Both the position numbers and the translations under genes were made by a program. Positions 1 through 10,314 of a DNA stretch of 45,449 nucleotides are shown here, one piece after another. Every line of letters starts with the position of its first letter. Positions within the stretch are counted from its first letter, which is position 1. The stretch spans positions 1 to 45,449 of the forward strand of contig DAOVVV010000022.1 in the NCBI GenBank assembly GCA_030637025.1, in the 5' to 3' direction. The stretch is from JAGLHV01 sp023143305 [NCBI: Clostridia bacterium] (lineage in GTDB: Bacteria; CBDUZB01; JAGLHV01). The notes below the pieces were generated by a model. It was not told where the DNA came from, searched no databases, and saw only the letters and a program-made list of their open reading frames with translations.

Positions 1-42
1 TATATTTAATCTGTTCATATAAAACAAAGAATTAAATCATTT

Positions 43-294
43 TCACTTTTTTACCTGGGAAAAAATTAAAGTAATCTTTTTCCTGCTAATACTTATAAAG
101 TCCAGGGTATTAATTAACTTATTGTTTTTTGAAGAATAAATGTTCACTTTAGTCATCGGAAAAAAAACTTTATTTTCATCAATAACATTAATAAAATCCA
201 ATAATCGTTGTTGGAAATGCAAATAAATTGTCCCCTCTATTCGATAATCATCTGAAAAAATCACTACTTTCTGTTCTTCCGTAGTTACCGTCAT
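43..294 (-). CDS. Small DUF6812-like protein
   Basis: This encodes 83 residues and starts at an ATG preceded by a strong ribosome binding site (TAAGGAGGAAAGA). The protein opens with a short polar stretch, then VVIFSDDYRIEGTIYL and later FFPMTKVNIYS. That pattern of 'regulate, inscribe, then a parameter value' resembles small proteins grouped as DUF6812, whose function is unknown. There is no signal peptide, membrane segment or cysteine. It is the last gene visible downstream of leuC, about 107 bases away, where a leuD gene would often sit. It is far too short and unlike LeuD. The family link is from memory of the pattern and is moderate; the gene itself looks real because of its ribosome site and good codon structure. 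Confidence 0.6.
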   Translation of the reverse strand: MTVTTEEQKVVIFSDDYRIEGTIYLHFQQRLLDFINVIDENKVFFPMTKVNIYSSKNNKLINTLDFISISRKKITLIFSQVKK

Positions 295-401
295 TCTTTC
301 CTCCTTAAATAAAACAGTTATTAATAAATATCTTATAGCTTGTCAAAACTTCGTATTCTGTTAATTCTATAACTTCATCACAGGTAAATACTCTAATTTA
401 T

Positions 402-1661
402 TTATATTTCTTCCGGACTAACTATTTTGCCGGCAATAGCAGACGCAGCAGCTACTGCCGGATTAGAGAGATATACCTCGCTGCGTAAATGTCCCATTCT
501 TCCTGAAAAATTACGATTAGTAGTAGCAATTGCTCTTTCCCCCTCTGCTAATACTCCCATATGCCCTCCCAAACAAGGACCGCAAGTAGGGGTAGAAACC
601 ACTGCTCCCGCATCTATAAATATAGTAATCAATCCTTCCTTTATCGCCTGTTTATAAATAGTTTGTGTTGCCGGAAAAATAATTAATCTTACATAGGAAT
701 GTACTTTTCGCTTCTTTAGAATATGGGCCGCTATTCTTAAATCTTCTATTCTACCATTAGTACAGGAACCAATTACAGACTGGTCAATGAAAATTTCCCC
801 TACCTCACTTATCGGCCTGGTATTAGAAGGTAAATTAGGAAAAGCTACCTGGGGCTCTATCTTAGAACAATTATATTCATATATTTCTTTGTATTTTACA
901 TCTTTATCCCCGATAAATACTTCATAAGGCCTTTCTGCCCTGGCTTCTATATATTCAATCGTAGCATCATCCGGCTGAATAATTCCGTTTTTTCCCCCTG
1001 CTTCTATGGCCATATTACACATCGTCATTCTCTCCGACATAGAAATCTTTTTTATTACTTCACCGGAAAATTCCATAGCACAATATAAGGCACCGTCTAC
1101 CCCAATATCACCTATGGTATATAATATCAAATCTTTTCCTGATACCCACTTTTTTAATTTTCCTTTATAAATAAATTTAATTGTTTCTGGTACTTTAAAC
1201 CAACATTTACCAGTAACCATTGCCGCAGCAAAGTCGGTAGAACCAACACCGGTAGAAAAAGCTCCTAATGCCCCATAAGTACAGGTATGAGAATCTGCCC
1301 CTATGACTACATCCCCCGGCAAAACAATTCCTTTTTCAGGTAAAAGGGCATGTTCAATCCCCCCCCTTCCTACTTCATAATAATGTTCTATTTTTTGCTC
1401 GGAAACAAAAGAACGCAACATCTTACATTGCTCGGCAGATTTTATATCTTTATTAGGAGTAAAATGATCCGGAATTAGAACAATTTTCTTAGAATCAAAA
1501 ACTTTTTTAGCTTTAAGTCTTTTAAATTGTTTTATGGCTAAAGGAGCAGTAATATCATTAGCTAAAGCAATATCTACCCTTGACTGAATTAATTCCCCGG
1601 GCCGTACACTCTTTTTGCCACAATGAGCGGCAAGTATTTTTTCTGTTATGGTCATCCCCAT
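402..1661 (-). CDS. leuC: 3-isopropylmalate dehydratase large subunit
   Basis: LeuC is the iron-sulfur subunit that interconverts 2- and 3-isopropylmalate, and in this organism probably also citramalate and methylmalate. At 419 residues it is the shorter HacA/LeuC type found in archaea and many anaerobes. The aconitase cluster ligands are visible as VIGSCTNGR in the second half and [13 protein letters not shown] near the C-terminus. The substrate-loop stretch [15 protein letters not shown] is also present. It follows leuA by 31 bases on the same strand, so the two are probably co-transcribed. Two in-frame ATGs lie six bases apart (1661 and 1655). A GGGAAGAGG sequence upstream supports either; I kept the longer. 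The partner small subunit leuD is not in the window and may lie past the left edge. Confidence 0.93.
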   Translation of the reverse strand: MGMTITEKILAAHCGKKSVRPGELIQSRVDIALANDITAPLAIKQFKRLKAKKVFDSKKIVLIPDHFTPNKDIKSAEQCKMLRSFVSEQKIEHYYEVGRGGIEHALLPEKGIVLPGDVVIGADSHTCTYGALGAFSTGVGSTDFAAAMVTGKCWFKVPETIKFIYKGKLKKWVSGKDLILYTIGDIGVDGALYCAMEFSGEVIKKISMSERMTMCNMAIEAGGKNGIIQPDDATIEYIEARAERPYEVFIGDKDVKYKEIYEYNCSKIEPQVAFPNLPSNTRPISEVGEIFIDQSVIGSCTNGRIEDLRIAAHILKKRKVHSYVRLIIFPATQTIYKQAIKEGLITIFIDAGAVVSTPTCGPCLGGHMGVLAEGERAIATTNRNFSGRMGHLRSEVYLSNPAVAAASAIAGKIVSPEEI

Positions 1662-1692
1662 ATCTATTTTCCTCTTCCCTTTATATATTTTA

Positions 1693-3243
1693 TCACTTGC
1701 TTTTTTTACCTTTTTTAACCGGCTCTCTCCTCATCGCAATTTTATTTATTGCATTTAAATAAGCTTTAGCGGAAGCTTCAATAATATCAGTTGAAGTACC
1801 TCTTCCATTAATTATTTTCTCTTTCCATTTTAATTTTATAAGTACTTCACCTAAGGCATCTTTTCCACAAGAAATAGACCGAAGATTGTAATCTATCAAA
1901 GTAACTTTAAAACCACAAATTTTATCGATAGATTTATAAGCAGCATCTACAGGACCGTCTCCGCAGGAAGCCTCCTGAATTATTTCTTTCTCTTTTTTCA
2001 ATCTAACCGTAGCAGTAGGTACTGCTCTATTCCCTGATATAGTATGAATATAATCCAGGGAAAATATTTCCCGCTGTTTTCTGCCAATATTTACCTCATC
2101 TTCCACTAACATATGTAAATCTTCATCATAAATCTGCTTTTTTCTATCGGCTAAAACCTTAAAACTAACAAATACTTTATCCAATTGAGATAAAGAAAGT
2201 TTATATCCTAAATCTTTTAATCTTTTAGCAAAAGCATGTCTACCCGAATGTTTACCCAAAACTAATTTACTTTCGGTTAAACCTACGGATTCGGGTTTCA
2301 TTATTTCATAAGTTATGCGTTTACTTAAAATCCCGTGTTGATGAATACCTGCTTCATGAGCAAAAGCATTACCCCCAACAATTGCTTTATTAGGTTGAAC
2401 TATTACCCCGGTTAAACTACTTACTAATCGCGATACTTTATGTATCTGATGAGTTTTAACATTACTAATTAAAGGAAACAAATCCTTTCTGGTAATAACA
2501 GACATAACAACTTCTTCTAAGGCCGCATTGCCTGCCCGTTCACCAATACCATTAATAGTACATTCTATTTGTCTTGCTCCTTCTTTTATCGCAGAAAGCG
2601 AATTAGCTACTGCCATTCCCAGATCATCATGACAATGAACACTTATTGTTGCTTTCCTGATATTGGGAACCTGTACAACTATATTTTTTATCAGTTGAGA
2701 AAATTCAAAAGGGACTGAATAACCGACCGTATCAGGAATATTTATAGTAGTAGCACCAGCTGTAATTACTGCTTCAATTACCTGACAAAGAAAAGCAAAA
2801 TCGCTTCTTGTCGCATCCTCAGGAGAAAATTGCACATTGGAAGTAAATTTTTTAGCATATTTTACTGCTTCTACTGCCTGATTAAGCACCTGAGAACGGC
2901 TTTTTTTTAATTTATATTTTAAATGTATATCCGAAGTAGCAATAAAAGTATGAATACGCGATTTTTTAGCATATTTTACCGCCTCCCAACAAGCATCTAT
3001 ATCTGATCTTATTGCCCGGGCCAGGCCGCAAATTTCAGAGCCCTTTATGTTTTGTGCAATCGCCTTCACCCCTTCAAAATCATCGGGTGAAGATATGGGA
3101 AAACCCGCCTCAATTACATCTACTTTCATTTCAGCCAAAACTTTAGCAATTTCCAGCTTTTCCCTTTTAGTAAGACTGGCTCCCGGAGATTGTTCTCCAT
3201 CCCTTAAGGTGGTATCAAAAATAACCATTCTTTCCCTTTTCAT
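1693..3243 (-). CDS. leuA: 2-isopropylmalate synthase
   Basis: LeuA condenses acetyl-CoA with 2-oxoisovalerate, the committed step to leucine. The 516-residue length is normal for the long bacterial form. The catalytic [13 protein letters not shown] motif is at residues 9-21 (Arg14, Asp15), and the metal-binding HCHDD is at 203-207. The region after about residue 385 is the LeuA dimer domain ([12 protein letters not shown]), which carries leucine feedback control in the family. CimA at 10522-12093 is a paralogue in the same cluster; this one matches leucine enzymes through its GEQSPGASL start and its position next to leuC. The ATG at 3243 has AAGGAAGG about 11 bases upstream. A repeat element and a 459-base gap separate it from pssA, so it could have its own promoter. 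Confidence 0.94.
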   Translation of the reverse strand: MKRERMVIFDTTLRDGEQSPGASLTKREKLEIAKVLAEMKVDVIEAGFPISSPDDFEGVKAIAQNIKGSEICGLARAIRSDIDACWEAVKYAKKSRIHTFIATSDIHLKYKLKKSRSQVLNQAVEAVKYAKKFTSNVQFSPEDATRSDFAFLCQVIEAVITAGATTINIPDTVGYSVPFEFSQLIKNIVVQVPNIRKATISVHCHDDLGMAVANSLSAIKEGARQIECTINGIGERAGNAALEEVVMSVITRKDLFPLISNVKTHQIHKVSRLVSSLTGVIVQPNKAIVGGNAFAHEAGIHQHGILSKRITYEIMKPESVGLTESKLVLGKHSGRHAFAKRLKDLGYKLSLSQLDKVFVSFKVLADRKKQIYDEDLHMLVEDEVNIGRKQREIFSLDYIHTISGNRAVPTATVRLKKEKEIIQEASCGDGPVDAAYKSIDKICGFKVTLIDYNLRSISCGKDALGEVLIKLKWKEKIINGRGTSTDIIEASAKAYLNAINKIAMRREPVKKGKKSK

Positions 3244-3268
3244 TTTAATCTGTACCTTCCTTTTAAAG

Positions 3269-3473
3269 TCAATTCATAAGAGTTCTGCGAAATAACACAT
3301 TCTGCCTGCCTGTCCGCCAGTCCATAAGGCGGGTCATTCCGCTCCGCCTCATCCGCCTGAGGCGGAGGATAATGCGAAATCTATAATGTTCTTAAATATC
3401 AATAGCTTCCTGCTTTCGAAGGAATGACAATAAAGATAAAAAGGCTATTTTGCAGAAGTCTAATTCAATTCAT
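3269..3473. mobile_element. MITE-like element, family 1, copy 1
   Basis: The element runs from about 3281 to 3460 and has imperfect terminal inverted repeats: GAGTTCTGCGAAATAAC at the left and, read inward from the right, GACTTCTGCAAAATAGC. The nine bases TCAATTCAT occur on both sides (3269-3277 and 3465-3473), like a target-site duplication. Inside are a GC-rich palindrome (CCGCCT..AGGCGG) and an AT-rich core (ATCTATAATGTTCTTAAATA, about 3380-3399). The same core occurs in inverse orientation in the copy at 32715-32897. There is no coding capacity, so it would be a non-autonomous element. Confidence 0.65.
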
Positions 3474-3702
3474 CTAAGTTTAAAAACTTATTTTAAATAA
3501 ACCAAGCAAACAATAACAATTTATAGAACCTATACATATAGAAAACTATACTATCTCTGCATTGTTAACTAAATCGGCTTAGTTATCAATTATTATCTGT
3601 ATTTTAATAGTTTAGTTATAAGCCAATTCTTAAATAACTAATAAAATTAATTTTTGGTTTTTTCAATAATTGTAAATACCTGCCCCGTTTGTATATTCAT
3701 AT
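3474..3702. other. AT-rich leader between pssA and leuA
   Basis: No gene is visible here. The stretch is very AT-rich and would form part of a leuA leader if leuA has its own promoter. A seven-base inverted repeat, TAACTAA-ATCGGC-TTAGTTA, lies at 3566-3585, and TTAGTTAT recurs at 3580-3587 and 3612-3619, 32 bases apart. These could be operator half-sites but are short enough to arise by chance in such sequence. I found no T-box, leader peptide or clear terminator. Confidence 0.3.
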
Positions 3703-4464
3703 TTATTGGGGTTTTTTACGCAGAATATAAATCCTTAAAATATAATCAATAATACCCGAGAGCATATAAGCAATGGAAATTATTAAAATTATATTTGCCG
3801 GATACATAAAAACAATCAAACCAAAAGTCACTACTAATATAAAAAAGCGAAAAGACTTACGCTTATTTAATTTAAACTTTTTAAAATTATTATAACGAAA
3901 ATTACTCACCATAAGATAAGATAATAAAACAATTCCCAGGGGTATTAATTTGCTAATAAAAGGAATTTCCTTCATTAAAAAAGGAATAGTTTTAGAACTT
4001 ATATCCTGAATAAACATTTGATAGACCAGAATAAACGACGCTAAAAAACCGCCTGCTGCCGGAACAGGCAATCCCTGAAAATGAAAACTATCTTCTTCTA
4101 AATTCTGTGCCTTCACATTAAATTTAGCTAACCTCAAAGTAGCAGCAACAATAAAAATCAATATTATGGCTTTACTCATTTTACTATATTTAATTAAAAA
4201 CGCCTGATAAATTAAAATAGCCGGTGCTATTCCAAAAGAAACTAAATCGGCAAAAGAATCAAATTCCACACCAAATTTACTGGTAGACCCGGTCCAACGA
4301 GCTACCCGTCCATCCAGAATATCAAAAACAATAGCAATTAAAATAAACCAGGCAGCAAGAGAAAATTTACCTTCCATAGTATTAACTATAGCAAAAAAAC
4401 CTAAACTCAAATTGATCACAGTCAACAAACTGGGTAAAACATATATCCCTTTACGCATTTTCAT
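3703..4464 (-). CDS. pssA: CDP-diacylglycerol-serine O-phosphatidyltransferase
   Basis: PssA is a membrane enzyme that joins CDP-diacylglycerol and serine to make phosphatidylserine. The 253-residue protein has the complete CDP-alcohol phosphotransferase signature DGx2ARx8Gx3Dx3D at residues 51-73 (D51, G52, A55, R56, G65, D69, D73), which holds the metal and the CDP-lipid. Several hydrophobic helices follow, as expected for the type II PssA. The start overlaps the end of psd by 14 bases, so the two are translated together. Psd makes phosphatidylethanolamine from its product. An alternative ATG two codons in is possible. Confidence 0.93.
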   Translation of the reverse strand: MKMRKGIYVLPSLLTVINLSLGFFAIVNTMEGKFSLAAWFILIAIVFDILDGRVARWTGSTSKFGVEFDSFADLVSFGIAPAILIYQAFLIKYSKMSKAIILIFIVAATLRLAKFNVKAQNLEEDSFHFQGLPVPAAGGFLASFILVYQMFIQDISSKTIPFLMKEIPFISKLIPLGIVLLSYLMVSNFRYNNFKKFKLNKRKSFRFFILVVTFGLIVFMYPANIILIISIAYMLSGIIDYILRIYILRKKPQ

Positions 4465-5155
4465 TCTCCTTTATCCTGGCCACTACCGTTATTCCTGCCT
4501 TTACTTTATCTTGTTTTTTTACTGTTACATCAAAAATATACGGCACATAAATATCTACCTGTGAGCCAAACTTAATTAACCCTATTTTTTCACCTTTTTT
4601 TATTTCATCCTCTGTTTTAACCCGACAAACTATTCGCCGGGCAATTAATCCGGCAATCTGCTTTATTAATACATATACTTTTTGAGAGGATTGGTCAGCA
4701 ACCTTGTTTTCCGGAATATGAGCCTCTATACCAATGAGATTTTGTTCATTCTCCTTATCTGCATTTTTCCGGTCAGCAGCCATAAACTTTCCCTCTTTAT
4801 ACTCTATAAAGATTATCTTTCCTGCTACAGGAGCCCGTTGAATATGAACATTGAATACCGACATAAAAATTTTAATTACTCTGAACTTTTCCTCTTTAAA
4901 AAAAACTTTTTTTTCTACTTCTTCTATATCCAAAACCATTCCATCCGCCGGGGCAAGAAGTAATCCCTCACCCGGAGTAATCTTTCGGGGGAAATCCCGG
5001 AAAAAAAACATACAAAACACACATAAGAGTAAAAAAAAGATACTCAAAAAAAGGAATAAGGAACCAAAATTTCTACCTAAAACATAACAAGCCAAAAATA
5101 ACCCAAAAAAAATTTTAATAAAACTCATTCCTTCCGGAACAAAGGGTAAACGCAC
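4451..5155 (-). CDS. psd: Phosphatidylserine decarboxylase, short type
   Basis: Psd decarboxylates phosphatidylserine to phosphatidylethanolamine at the inner membrane. The 234-residue protein is the short form typical of archaea and many anaerobes. It has two N-terminal hydrophobic segments (about residues 11-26 and 31-52), a conserved core with FMSVFNVHIQRAPVAG (about 97-112), and the self-cleavage site GLIKFGSQVDIYVP. There Gly197-Ser198 is the point where the chain breaks and Ser198 becomes the pyruvoyl cofactor. The motif is FGS rather than the LGST of the E. coli enzyme, as is usual for the short form. It sits between ilvC (20 bases upstream) and pssA (overlapping). Confidence 0.93.
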   Translation of the reverse strand: MRLPFVPEGMSFIKIFFGLFLACYVLGRNFGSLFLFLSIFFLLLCVFCMFFFRDFPRKITPGEGLLLAPADGMVLDIEEVEKKVFFKEEKFRVIKIFMSVFNVHIQRAPVAGKIIFIEYKEGKFMAADRKNADKENEQNLIGIEAHIPENKVADQSSQKVYVLIKQIAGLIARRIVCRVKTEDEIKKGEKIGLIKFGSQVDIYVPYIFDVTVKKQDKVKAGITVVARIKENENA

Positions 5156-5175
5156 AATAAACTCCTTATTTGTTC

Positions 5176-6168
5176 TTATTTTTTTAACCAGGACATCATT
5201 CCCCGTAAAATCCGGCCGACTTTTTCAATAGCATGTTCGGAAGAATCTTTACTTGCCTGCCGAAATACCGGCCGCCCTACCTGATTTTCCAATAACCATT
5301 CCCGGGCAAATTCCCCTGACTTTATTTCATCCAGTATTTTTTTCATTTCTTTTTTTGTTTTTTCGTTAATAATTCTTTTTCCCCGGCTATATTCACCATA
5401 CTCTGCTGTATCGGAAATAGAATAATTCATTCCGGAAATACCCTTTTCCTGAATCAAATCGGTAATTAATTTAACCTCATGCAGACATTCAAAATAAGCA
5501 ACTTCCGGTTGATAACCCGCTTCTACCAATGTCTCAAATCCTTTTTTAATCAACTCTACCAACCCACCACAAAGAACCACCTGTTCCCCGAACAAATCAG
5601 TTTCTGTTTCCTCGGCAAAGGTAGTTTCAATTACTCCGGCTCTAGTACTTCCGATACCTTTAGCATAAGCCAGCGCACTTTCCCTTGCTTTTCCTGCCTT
5701 ATCCTGATACACGGCAAACAAAGCCGGTACTCCTTTCCCTTCCTCATACATTCTTCTTACCAAATGCCCCGGACTCTTGGGTGCTACCATAACTACATTA
5801 GCATCTGCCGGCGGTTCTATTTGATAAAAACGAATATTAAATCCATGAGAAAACCCTAATGTTACTCCCTTTTTTAAATTAGGTAAAATCTCCGAATAAT
5901 AAACTTTATTTTGCAATTGATCAGGAAGAAGAATTTGAATAAAATCAGCTCCCTTGCAGGCTTCGGCAGCAGAAAGAGGCTTCCAACCATCCTCTATCGC
6001 TTTATCCCAGTTTACCACACCTTTTTTTTCTCCTATTACTACATTTAATCCTGAATCTCTAAGGTTTTGAGCCTGAGCATGCCCTTGACTACCATACCCA
6101 ATACAAGCAATTTTTTTTCCTTTTAAAACCTTTAAATCCGCATCCTGTTCATAATACATCTTTGCCAT
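5176..6168 (-). CDS. ilvC: Ketol-acid reductoisomerase, class I
   Basis: IlvC rearranges and reduces acetolactate or acetohydroxybutyrate on the way to valine and isoleucine. The 330-residue protein is the short class I form. Nucleotide binding is shown by GYGSQGHA at residues 24-31. Active-site residues are visible: His108, Lys131, the metal ligands Asp191, Glu195, Glu227 and Glu231, and a serine at 250-252. The loop after the second strand, which recognises the cofactor phosphate, reads GEKKGVVNW (46-54). It lacks the usual R..S.S phosphate contacts and carries Glu47, so NADH use is possible. It lies between ilvH and psd with short gaps, consistent with one operon. Confidence 0.95.
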   Translation of the reverse strand: MAKMYYEQDADLKVLKGKKIACIGYGSQGHAQAQNLRDSGLNVVIGEKKGVVNWDKAIEDGWKPLSAAEACKGADFIQILLPDQLQNKVYYSEILPNLKKGVTLGFSHGFNIRFYQIEPPADANVVMVAPKSPGHLVRRMYEEGKGVPALFAVYQDKAGKARESALAYAKGIGSTRAGVIETTFAEETETDLFGEQVVLCGGLVELIKKGFETLVEAGYQPEVAYFECLHEVKLITDLIQEKGISGMNYSISDTAEYGEYSRGKRIINEKTKKEMKKILDEIKSGEFAREWLLENQVGRPVFRQASKDSSEHAIEKVGRILRGMMSWLKK

Positions 6169-6190
6169 TATTATCCTCCTTGTTTTTTCT

Positions 6191-6679
6191 CTATCTTATT
6201 TTATTCATTCCCCTGGACATAGCAATAATCCCTGTACGGGCAACTTCCTCTATTTCGAAGGGTTGCAACAATTTGATCAAAGCTTCGATTTTATCCGCAT
6301 TTCCGGTCATTTCAATAATTAAAGTTTTGGCAGAAACATCAATAATTTTTGCCCGGAAAATATCCACTATTTGTAAAATCTCAGAACGGTTAGAATTATC
6401 CGCTTTAACTTTAATCATAACAAAGTCTCTTTCCACATGGCTTACATTTAAAAAATCACTAACCTTTATTACATCTATCAGCTTATTTAATTGTTTCATT
6501 ACCTGCTCTAAAATCCGCTCATCACCCCGAACAACAATGGTCATACGTGAAATAGTCACATCTTCTGTTTCCCCTACTGATAAGCTGTCAATATTAAACC
6601 CGCGTGCACTAAATAAACTGGCAATTCTAGCTAAAACACCTGACTTATTTTCTACCAATACCGCAATTGTATGTCTCAC
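6191..6679 (-). CDS. ilvH: Acetolactate synthase regulatory subunit
   Basis: IlvH is the small regulatory subunit that activates IlvB and gives valine feedback control. It has an N-terminal ACT domain ([18 protein letters not shown], then FNIDSLSVG) and the C-terminal small-subunit domain; at 162 residues it matches the family. I place the start at a GTG (6679), because AGGAGG lies four bases before it and the protein then begins [12 protein letters not shown], the usual IlvH start. An ATG seven codons upstream (6700) would put this ribosome site inside the gene and has none of its own. It follows ilvB by 67 bases. Confidence 0.92.
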   Translation of the reverse strand: MRHTIAVLVENKSGVLARIASLFSARGFNIDSLSVGETEDVTISRMTIVVRGDERILEQVMKQLNKLIDVIKVSDFLNVSHVERDFVMIKVKADNSNRSEILQIVDIFRAKIIDVSAKTLIIEMTGNADKIEALIKLLQPFEIEEVARTGIIAMSRGMNKIR

Positions 6680-6746
6680 CTTTCCTCCTTTTATATTCAT
6701 AAGCTTACTAAGATAAATAGCATTTCTTCTACGGGTAAACTTTTAT

Positions 6747-8441
6747 TTATGCCAGTTCACAAATTATTTCATCAAGGGGAACACCGGCAGGAACCATAGG
6801 AAATACATTTTCTTCTTTTTCTATATGAAAATCTAAAACTACTGTCTTTTTCATCTCTATCGCTTTCTTTATTGCTTTTTCTACTTCATCTTTTTTGGTT
6901 ATGCGTAATCCCACGGCATTATAAGCCTCTGCTACTTTAACAAAATCGGGATTACCGGAAAACAAGGTAGCCGAATATCTTTTTTTATAAAAAAGTTCCT
7001 GCCATTGGCGCACCATACCCAGACAATTATTATTTAAAATAACAACTATTACTGCTATTTTATTTTGTACTGCAGTAGCTAATTCCTGAATATTCATCTG
7101 AAAACTTCCATCCCCTGCAATATCAAAAACGAGTTTTTCCGGACACCCCATTTTAGCCCCGATTGCTGCAGGAAACCCATAACCCATCGTCCCTAATCCC
7201 CCACTGGTAAGAAAATGACGGGGATAATCGTATTGATAAAACTGTTCCGCCCACATCTGATTTTGCCCTACTTCAGTAACAATAACAGCCTTACCTTTGG
7301 TTGCTTCATAAATCTTTTCCATAATAAATTGCGGACGCAATTTATTATCCTGCTTATATTTCAAGGGTTTCTCTTCCTTCCACTTTCCAATCTGCTTATG
7401 CCAACTTTCCAATCTGTTTTTTTTGAATTCATCTTTTTTCTGTTTAATTATTTCATTTAGTTTTTCTAACACATTCTTAACGTCACCTACAATGGGAATA
7501 TCTACTTTCACATTTTTACTAATGGAAGTAGGATCGATATCAATATGAATAATTTTTGCTCCCGGAGCAAAAGCGTCTATTTTTGCGGTAATCCGGTCAT
7601 CAAAGCGAGCCCCTATAGCAATAATTAAATCCGACTGCTGTATAGAAAAATTAGCATAATGGGTACCATGCATTCCCAGCATTCCCAAAAACAGTTCTGA
7701 AGTACCGGGAAATCCCCCCATTCCCATTAAAGTAGTAGTTACCGGTATTTGAGTGATTTCAGCTAATTCCTTTAATTGCTTGGCCCCTCCTGAACTAATT
7801 ACTCCCCCTCCGGCATAAATAACCGGCTGCTTTGACAAGGAAATCAATTCCACTGCTTTTTCTATTTGTTTCATATGCCCGAAGTAATTAGGCTTGTAAC
7901 TACGAATTTCTACCTCTTGAGCAGGAGGAAAAAACTCAGTACTCATTTTTTGAATATCCGCAGGCAAATCAATTAATACGGGACCCTGCCGTCCACTGCG
8001 GGCAATATAAAAGGCTTCTCTAATAGTTTTAGCCAGATCTTTAACATCCTTAACTAAATAATTATGTTTGGTAATTGAGCGGGTAATACCGGTTGTATCT
8101 GCTTCCTGAAAAGCATCATTACCAATTAAAGAAGTGGCTACCTGTCCGGTAAAAGCAACCATAGGAATAGAATCCATATGGGCAGTAGCCAGTCCGGTAG
8201 TAAAATTAGTTGCCCCCGGGCCTGAAGTAGCAATGCAAACCCCTACTTTGCCGGTAACCCGGGCATATCCATCAGCCATATGAGATGCCCCTTGCTCATG
8301 ACGAGCAAGAACAAACTTTATCGGTCCATCATAAAGTGCATCAAAAATAGGTAAAAGCACCCCCCCGGGAATTCCAAAAAGTATTTCTACTTGCTGCTCC
8401 TTAAGACACTCTAAAAAAATCTGTGCTCCTGTTAATTTCAT
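6747..8441 (-). CDS. ilvB: Acetolactate synthase catalytic subunit
   Basis: IlvB is the thiamine diphosphate enzyme that makes acetolactate from two pyruvates, or acetohydroxybutyrate from pyruvate and 2-oxobutyrate. The 564-residue length is normal. The catalytic glutamate is Glu49 in ARHEQGA, and SGPGATNFTTGL follows. The TPP/Mg motif GDGSFQMNIQELATAV and NNNCLGMVRQWQELFY, typical of true acetolactate synthases, lie in the last third. A good ribosome site (GGGAGGAACAG) precedes the ATG. The regulatory subunit gene follows directly. Use for both isoleucine and valine is inferred from the neighbouring genes. Confidence 0.96.
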   Translation of the reverse strand: MKLTGAQIFLECLKEQQVEILFGIPGGVLLPIFDALYDGPIKFVLARHEQGASHMADGYARVTGKVGVCIATSGPGATNFTTGLATAHMDSIPMVAFTGQVATSLIGNDAFQEADTTGITRSITKHNYLVKDVKDLAKTIREAFYIARSGRQGPVLIDLPADIQKMSTEFFPPAQEVEIRSYKPNYFGHMKQIEKAVELISLSKQPVIYAGGGVISSGGAKQLKELAEITQIPVTTTLMGMGGFPGTSELFLGMLGMHGTHYANFSIQQSDLIIAIGARFDDRITAKIDAFAPGAKIIHIDIDPTSISKNVKVDIPIVGDVKNVLEKLNEIIKQKKDEFKKNRLESWHKQIGKWKEEKPLKYKQDNKLRPQFIMEKIYEATKGKAVIVTEVGQNQMWAEQFYQYDYPRHFLTSGGLGTMGYGFPAAIGAKMGCPEKLVFDIAGDGSFQMNIQELATAVQNKIAVIVVILNNNCLGMVRQWQELFYKKRYSATLFSGNPDFVKVAEAYNAVGLRITKKDEVEKAIKKAIEMKKTVVLDFHIEKEENVFPMVPAGVPLDEIICELA

Positions 8442-8490
8442 CTGTTCCTCCCTTTACATTTGCTAGTAATGTCAAAAATGTTTTATTACC

Positions 8491-8520
8491 GTCATTCCTG
8501 CCCCGTATCAAGTACGGAAT
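8491..8520. repeat. Short palindromic repeat fragment
   Basis: The 220-base gap between ilvD and ilvB holds a fragment, GTCATTCCTGCCCCG at its left, with a small hairpin CCGTA-TCAAG-TACGG (8503-8517). It resembles the inner 'GTCATTCC...GGAAT' modules of the two family 1 elements at 3281-3460 and 32727-32883 but has no terminal repeats. The rest of the gap is AT-rich and shows no gene or clear terminator. Confidence 0.35.
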
Positions 8521-8661
8521 AAAGCCCGGAAAAAATCTCAAATGGGAAACTACACGGACTAAAGTCTACAACTATCCAGAGTAAATTTTTTTTGTTTTTA
8601 ACTTTTTGTTTCTTCTTTTTTCAACTTATAACTCATAACTAATAATTTTTTTATTATCGGC

Positions 8662-10314
8662 CTATTTCACCACTGCACCCTCACTTGCAGAAGTAACCAT
8701 TCCTGCATATCTTTTTAAATATCCCTTTTTAATTTTCATCTGAGGTGGCTTCCATTTAGCCAAACGCAATTTTATTTCCATATCGGTTAACCTAACATCT
8801 ATCTTCCGTTTATGAATATCTATATGGATAAGATCGCCATTTTGTACTATAGCCAGAGCTCCTCCTTCTGCCGCTTCCGGCGAAATATGTCCGATACACG
8901 GGCCTCTAGTCCCTCCCGAAAATCTTCCATCGGTAATTAACGCTACCCGGTCATCCAAGCCTATTCCCATTAAAGCAGCTGTAGGGGAAAGCATTTCTCG
9001 CATTCCCGGCCCGCCTTTGGGCCCTTCATAACGAATAACAATTACCGATCCCTTCTTTATTTTCCTATCTATAATTGCTTTCATTGCCTGCTCTTCATTT
9101 TCAAAAACAACCGCTTTTCCGGAAAACTTCATCATTTTTTCTTTAACCGCTGCCTGCTTTACCACACACCCTTCGGGAGCCAAATTACCATAAAGAATGG
9201 CTATTCCTCCTTCCTTATGGTAAGCTTTTTTCTGACTTCTAATTACTTCTGAGTTTTCCACTTTAGCCAGTTTAGTAATTTCTAAAATATCATTTCCACT
9301 AACAGTAGGATTACTTTTTAATTTATTTCTTAATACAGATAAAACAGCTTTTATTCCTCCGGCATATTCTAAATCTTCCATAAAATAATTTCCTCCCGGA
9401 CGAATATTGGCAATATGGGGAACTTTTCGGGAAATTTCATCAAATAAACTCAAGGATAATTCTACTCCTGCTTCCCGGGCAATTGCCATCAAATGTAATA
9501 TTGTATTAGTAGAACCTCCCAGAGCCATATCTACAACAATAGCATTAACAAAAGATTCCTTAGTCATAATTTTTCGTGCAGACACATTATGTTTAATCAA
9601 ATCAATAATTCTTTCTCCTGAAGCATAAGCAATTCTCTTTTTCTTAGCCGACCCAGCCATAGCAGTAGCACAATCAACTAAAGACATACCCATAGCTTCG
9701 GTAAGACAGGACATTGTATTGGCAGTATATAATCCCTGGCAAGATCCTTGACCCGGACAGGCTTCTATTTCCAATGCTTCTAAAACATCCTGGGATATTT
9801 TCTTGGCTTTAAAATTACCTACAGCTTCAAAGGTATCTTTAACTAACGAACGTCTTTTTTGTTTGTACATCCCCGACTGCATTGGCCCGGCAGTAACTAT
9901 TATACAGGGAATATTTAACCGGGCGGCAGCCATTAACATCCCGGGAGTAATCTTATCACAATTAGTTAAAAGAATTAAACCATCCAAACAATGTGCCTCG
10001 GCAACACATTCTACCATATCAGCAATTAATTCCCTGGAAGGAAGAGAATAATGCATACCAATATGCCCCATAGCCACACCGTCACAAATTCCCGGTATCC
10101 CAAAAACAAAAGGAACACCTCCTCCGCTACTTATTCCCCTTTCTACCATCCGTTCTAAGTCACGCATACCTACATGTCCGGGAATTAAATCAGTAAAACC
10201 AGAAGCTATCCCCACAAAAGGTTTGCTAAAATCACTCTTACTTAATCCGGTAGCTAACAACAACGCTCTATTCGGGGTCCTTTCAATTCCTTTTTTTACT
10301 CGGTTACTACGCAT
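8662..10314 (-). CDS. ilvD: Dihydroxy-acid dehydratase
   Basis: IlvD is an iron-sulfur dehydratase that makes the 2-oxo acids which become valine and isoleucine. The 550-residue protein has the conserved cysteines in [10 protein letters not shown] and [19 protein letters not shown], the ligand and active-site region of the family, and [15 protein letters not shown] near the C-terminus. I set the start at 10314, where [19 protein letters not shown] matches the usual IlvD N-terminus and GGGAGGA stands about seven bases before the ATG. A longer reading frame to 10341 would include that ribosome site. Which cluster type it has ([2Fe-2S] or [4Fe-4S]) cannot be told from the sequence. Confidence 0.95.
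   Translation of the reverse strand: MRSNRVKKGIERTPNRALLLATGLSKSDFSKPFVGIASGFTDLIPGHVGMRDLERMVERGISSGGGVPFVFGIPGICDGVAMGHIGMHYSLPSRELIADMVECVAEAHCLDGLILLTNCDKITPGMLMAAARLNIPCIIVTAGPMQSGMYKQKRRSLVKDTFEAVGNFKAKKISQDVLEALEIEACPGQGSCQGLYTANTMSCLTEAMGMSLVDCATAMAGSAKKKRIAYASGERIIDLIKHNVSARKIMTKESFVNAIVVDMALGGSTNTILHLMAIAREAGVELSLSLFDEISRKVPHIANIRPGGNYFMEDLEYAGGIKAVLSVLRNKLKSNPTVSGNDILEITKLAKVENSEVIRSQKKAYHKEGGIAILYGNLAPEGCVVKQAAVKEKMMKFSGKAVVFENEEQAMKAIIDRKIKKGSVIVIRYEGPKGGPGMREMLSPTAALMGIGLDDRVALITDGRFSGGTRGPCIGHISPEAAEGGALAIVQNGDLIHIDIHKRKIDVRLTDMEIKLRLAKWKPPQMKIKKGYLKRYAGMVTSASEGAVVK

Noticed and set aside
5479-5859. Plus-strand frame of 126 codons
   Set aside because: It lies wholly inside ilvC on the other strand and its product resembles nothing.
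6162-6716. Long plus-strand frame (184 codons)
   Set aside because: It is the complement of ilvH, whose minus-strand product is clearly conserved; no ribosome site or recognisable protein.
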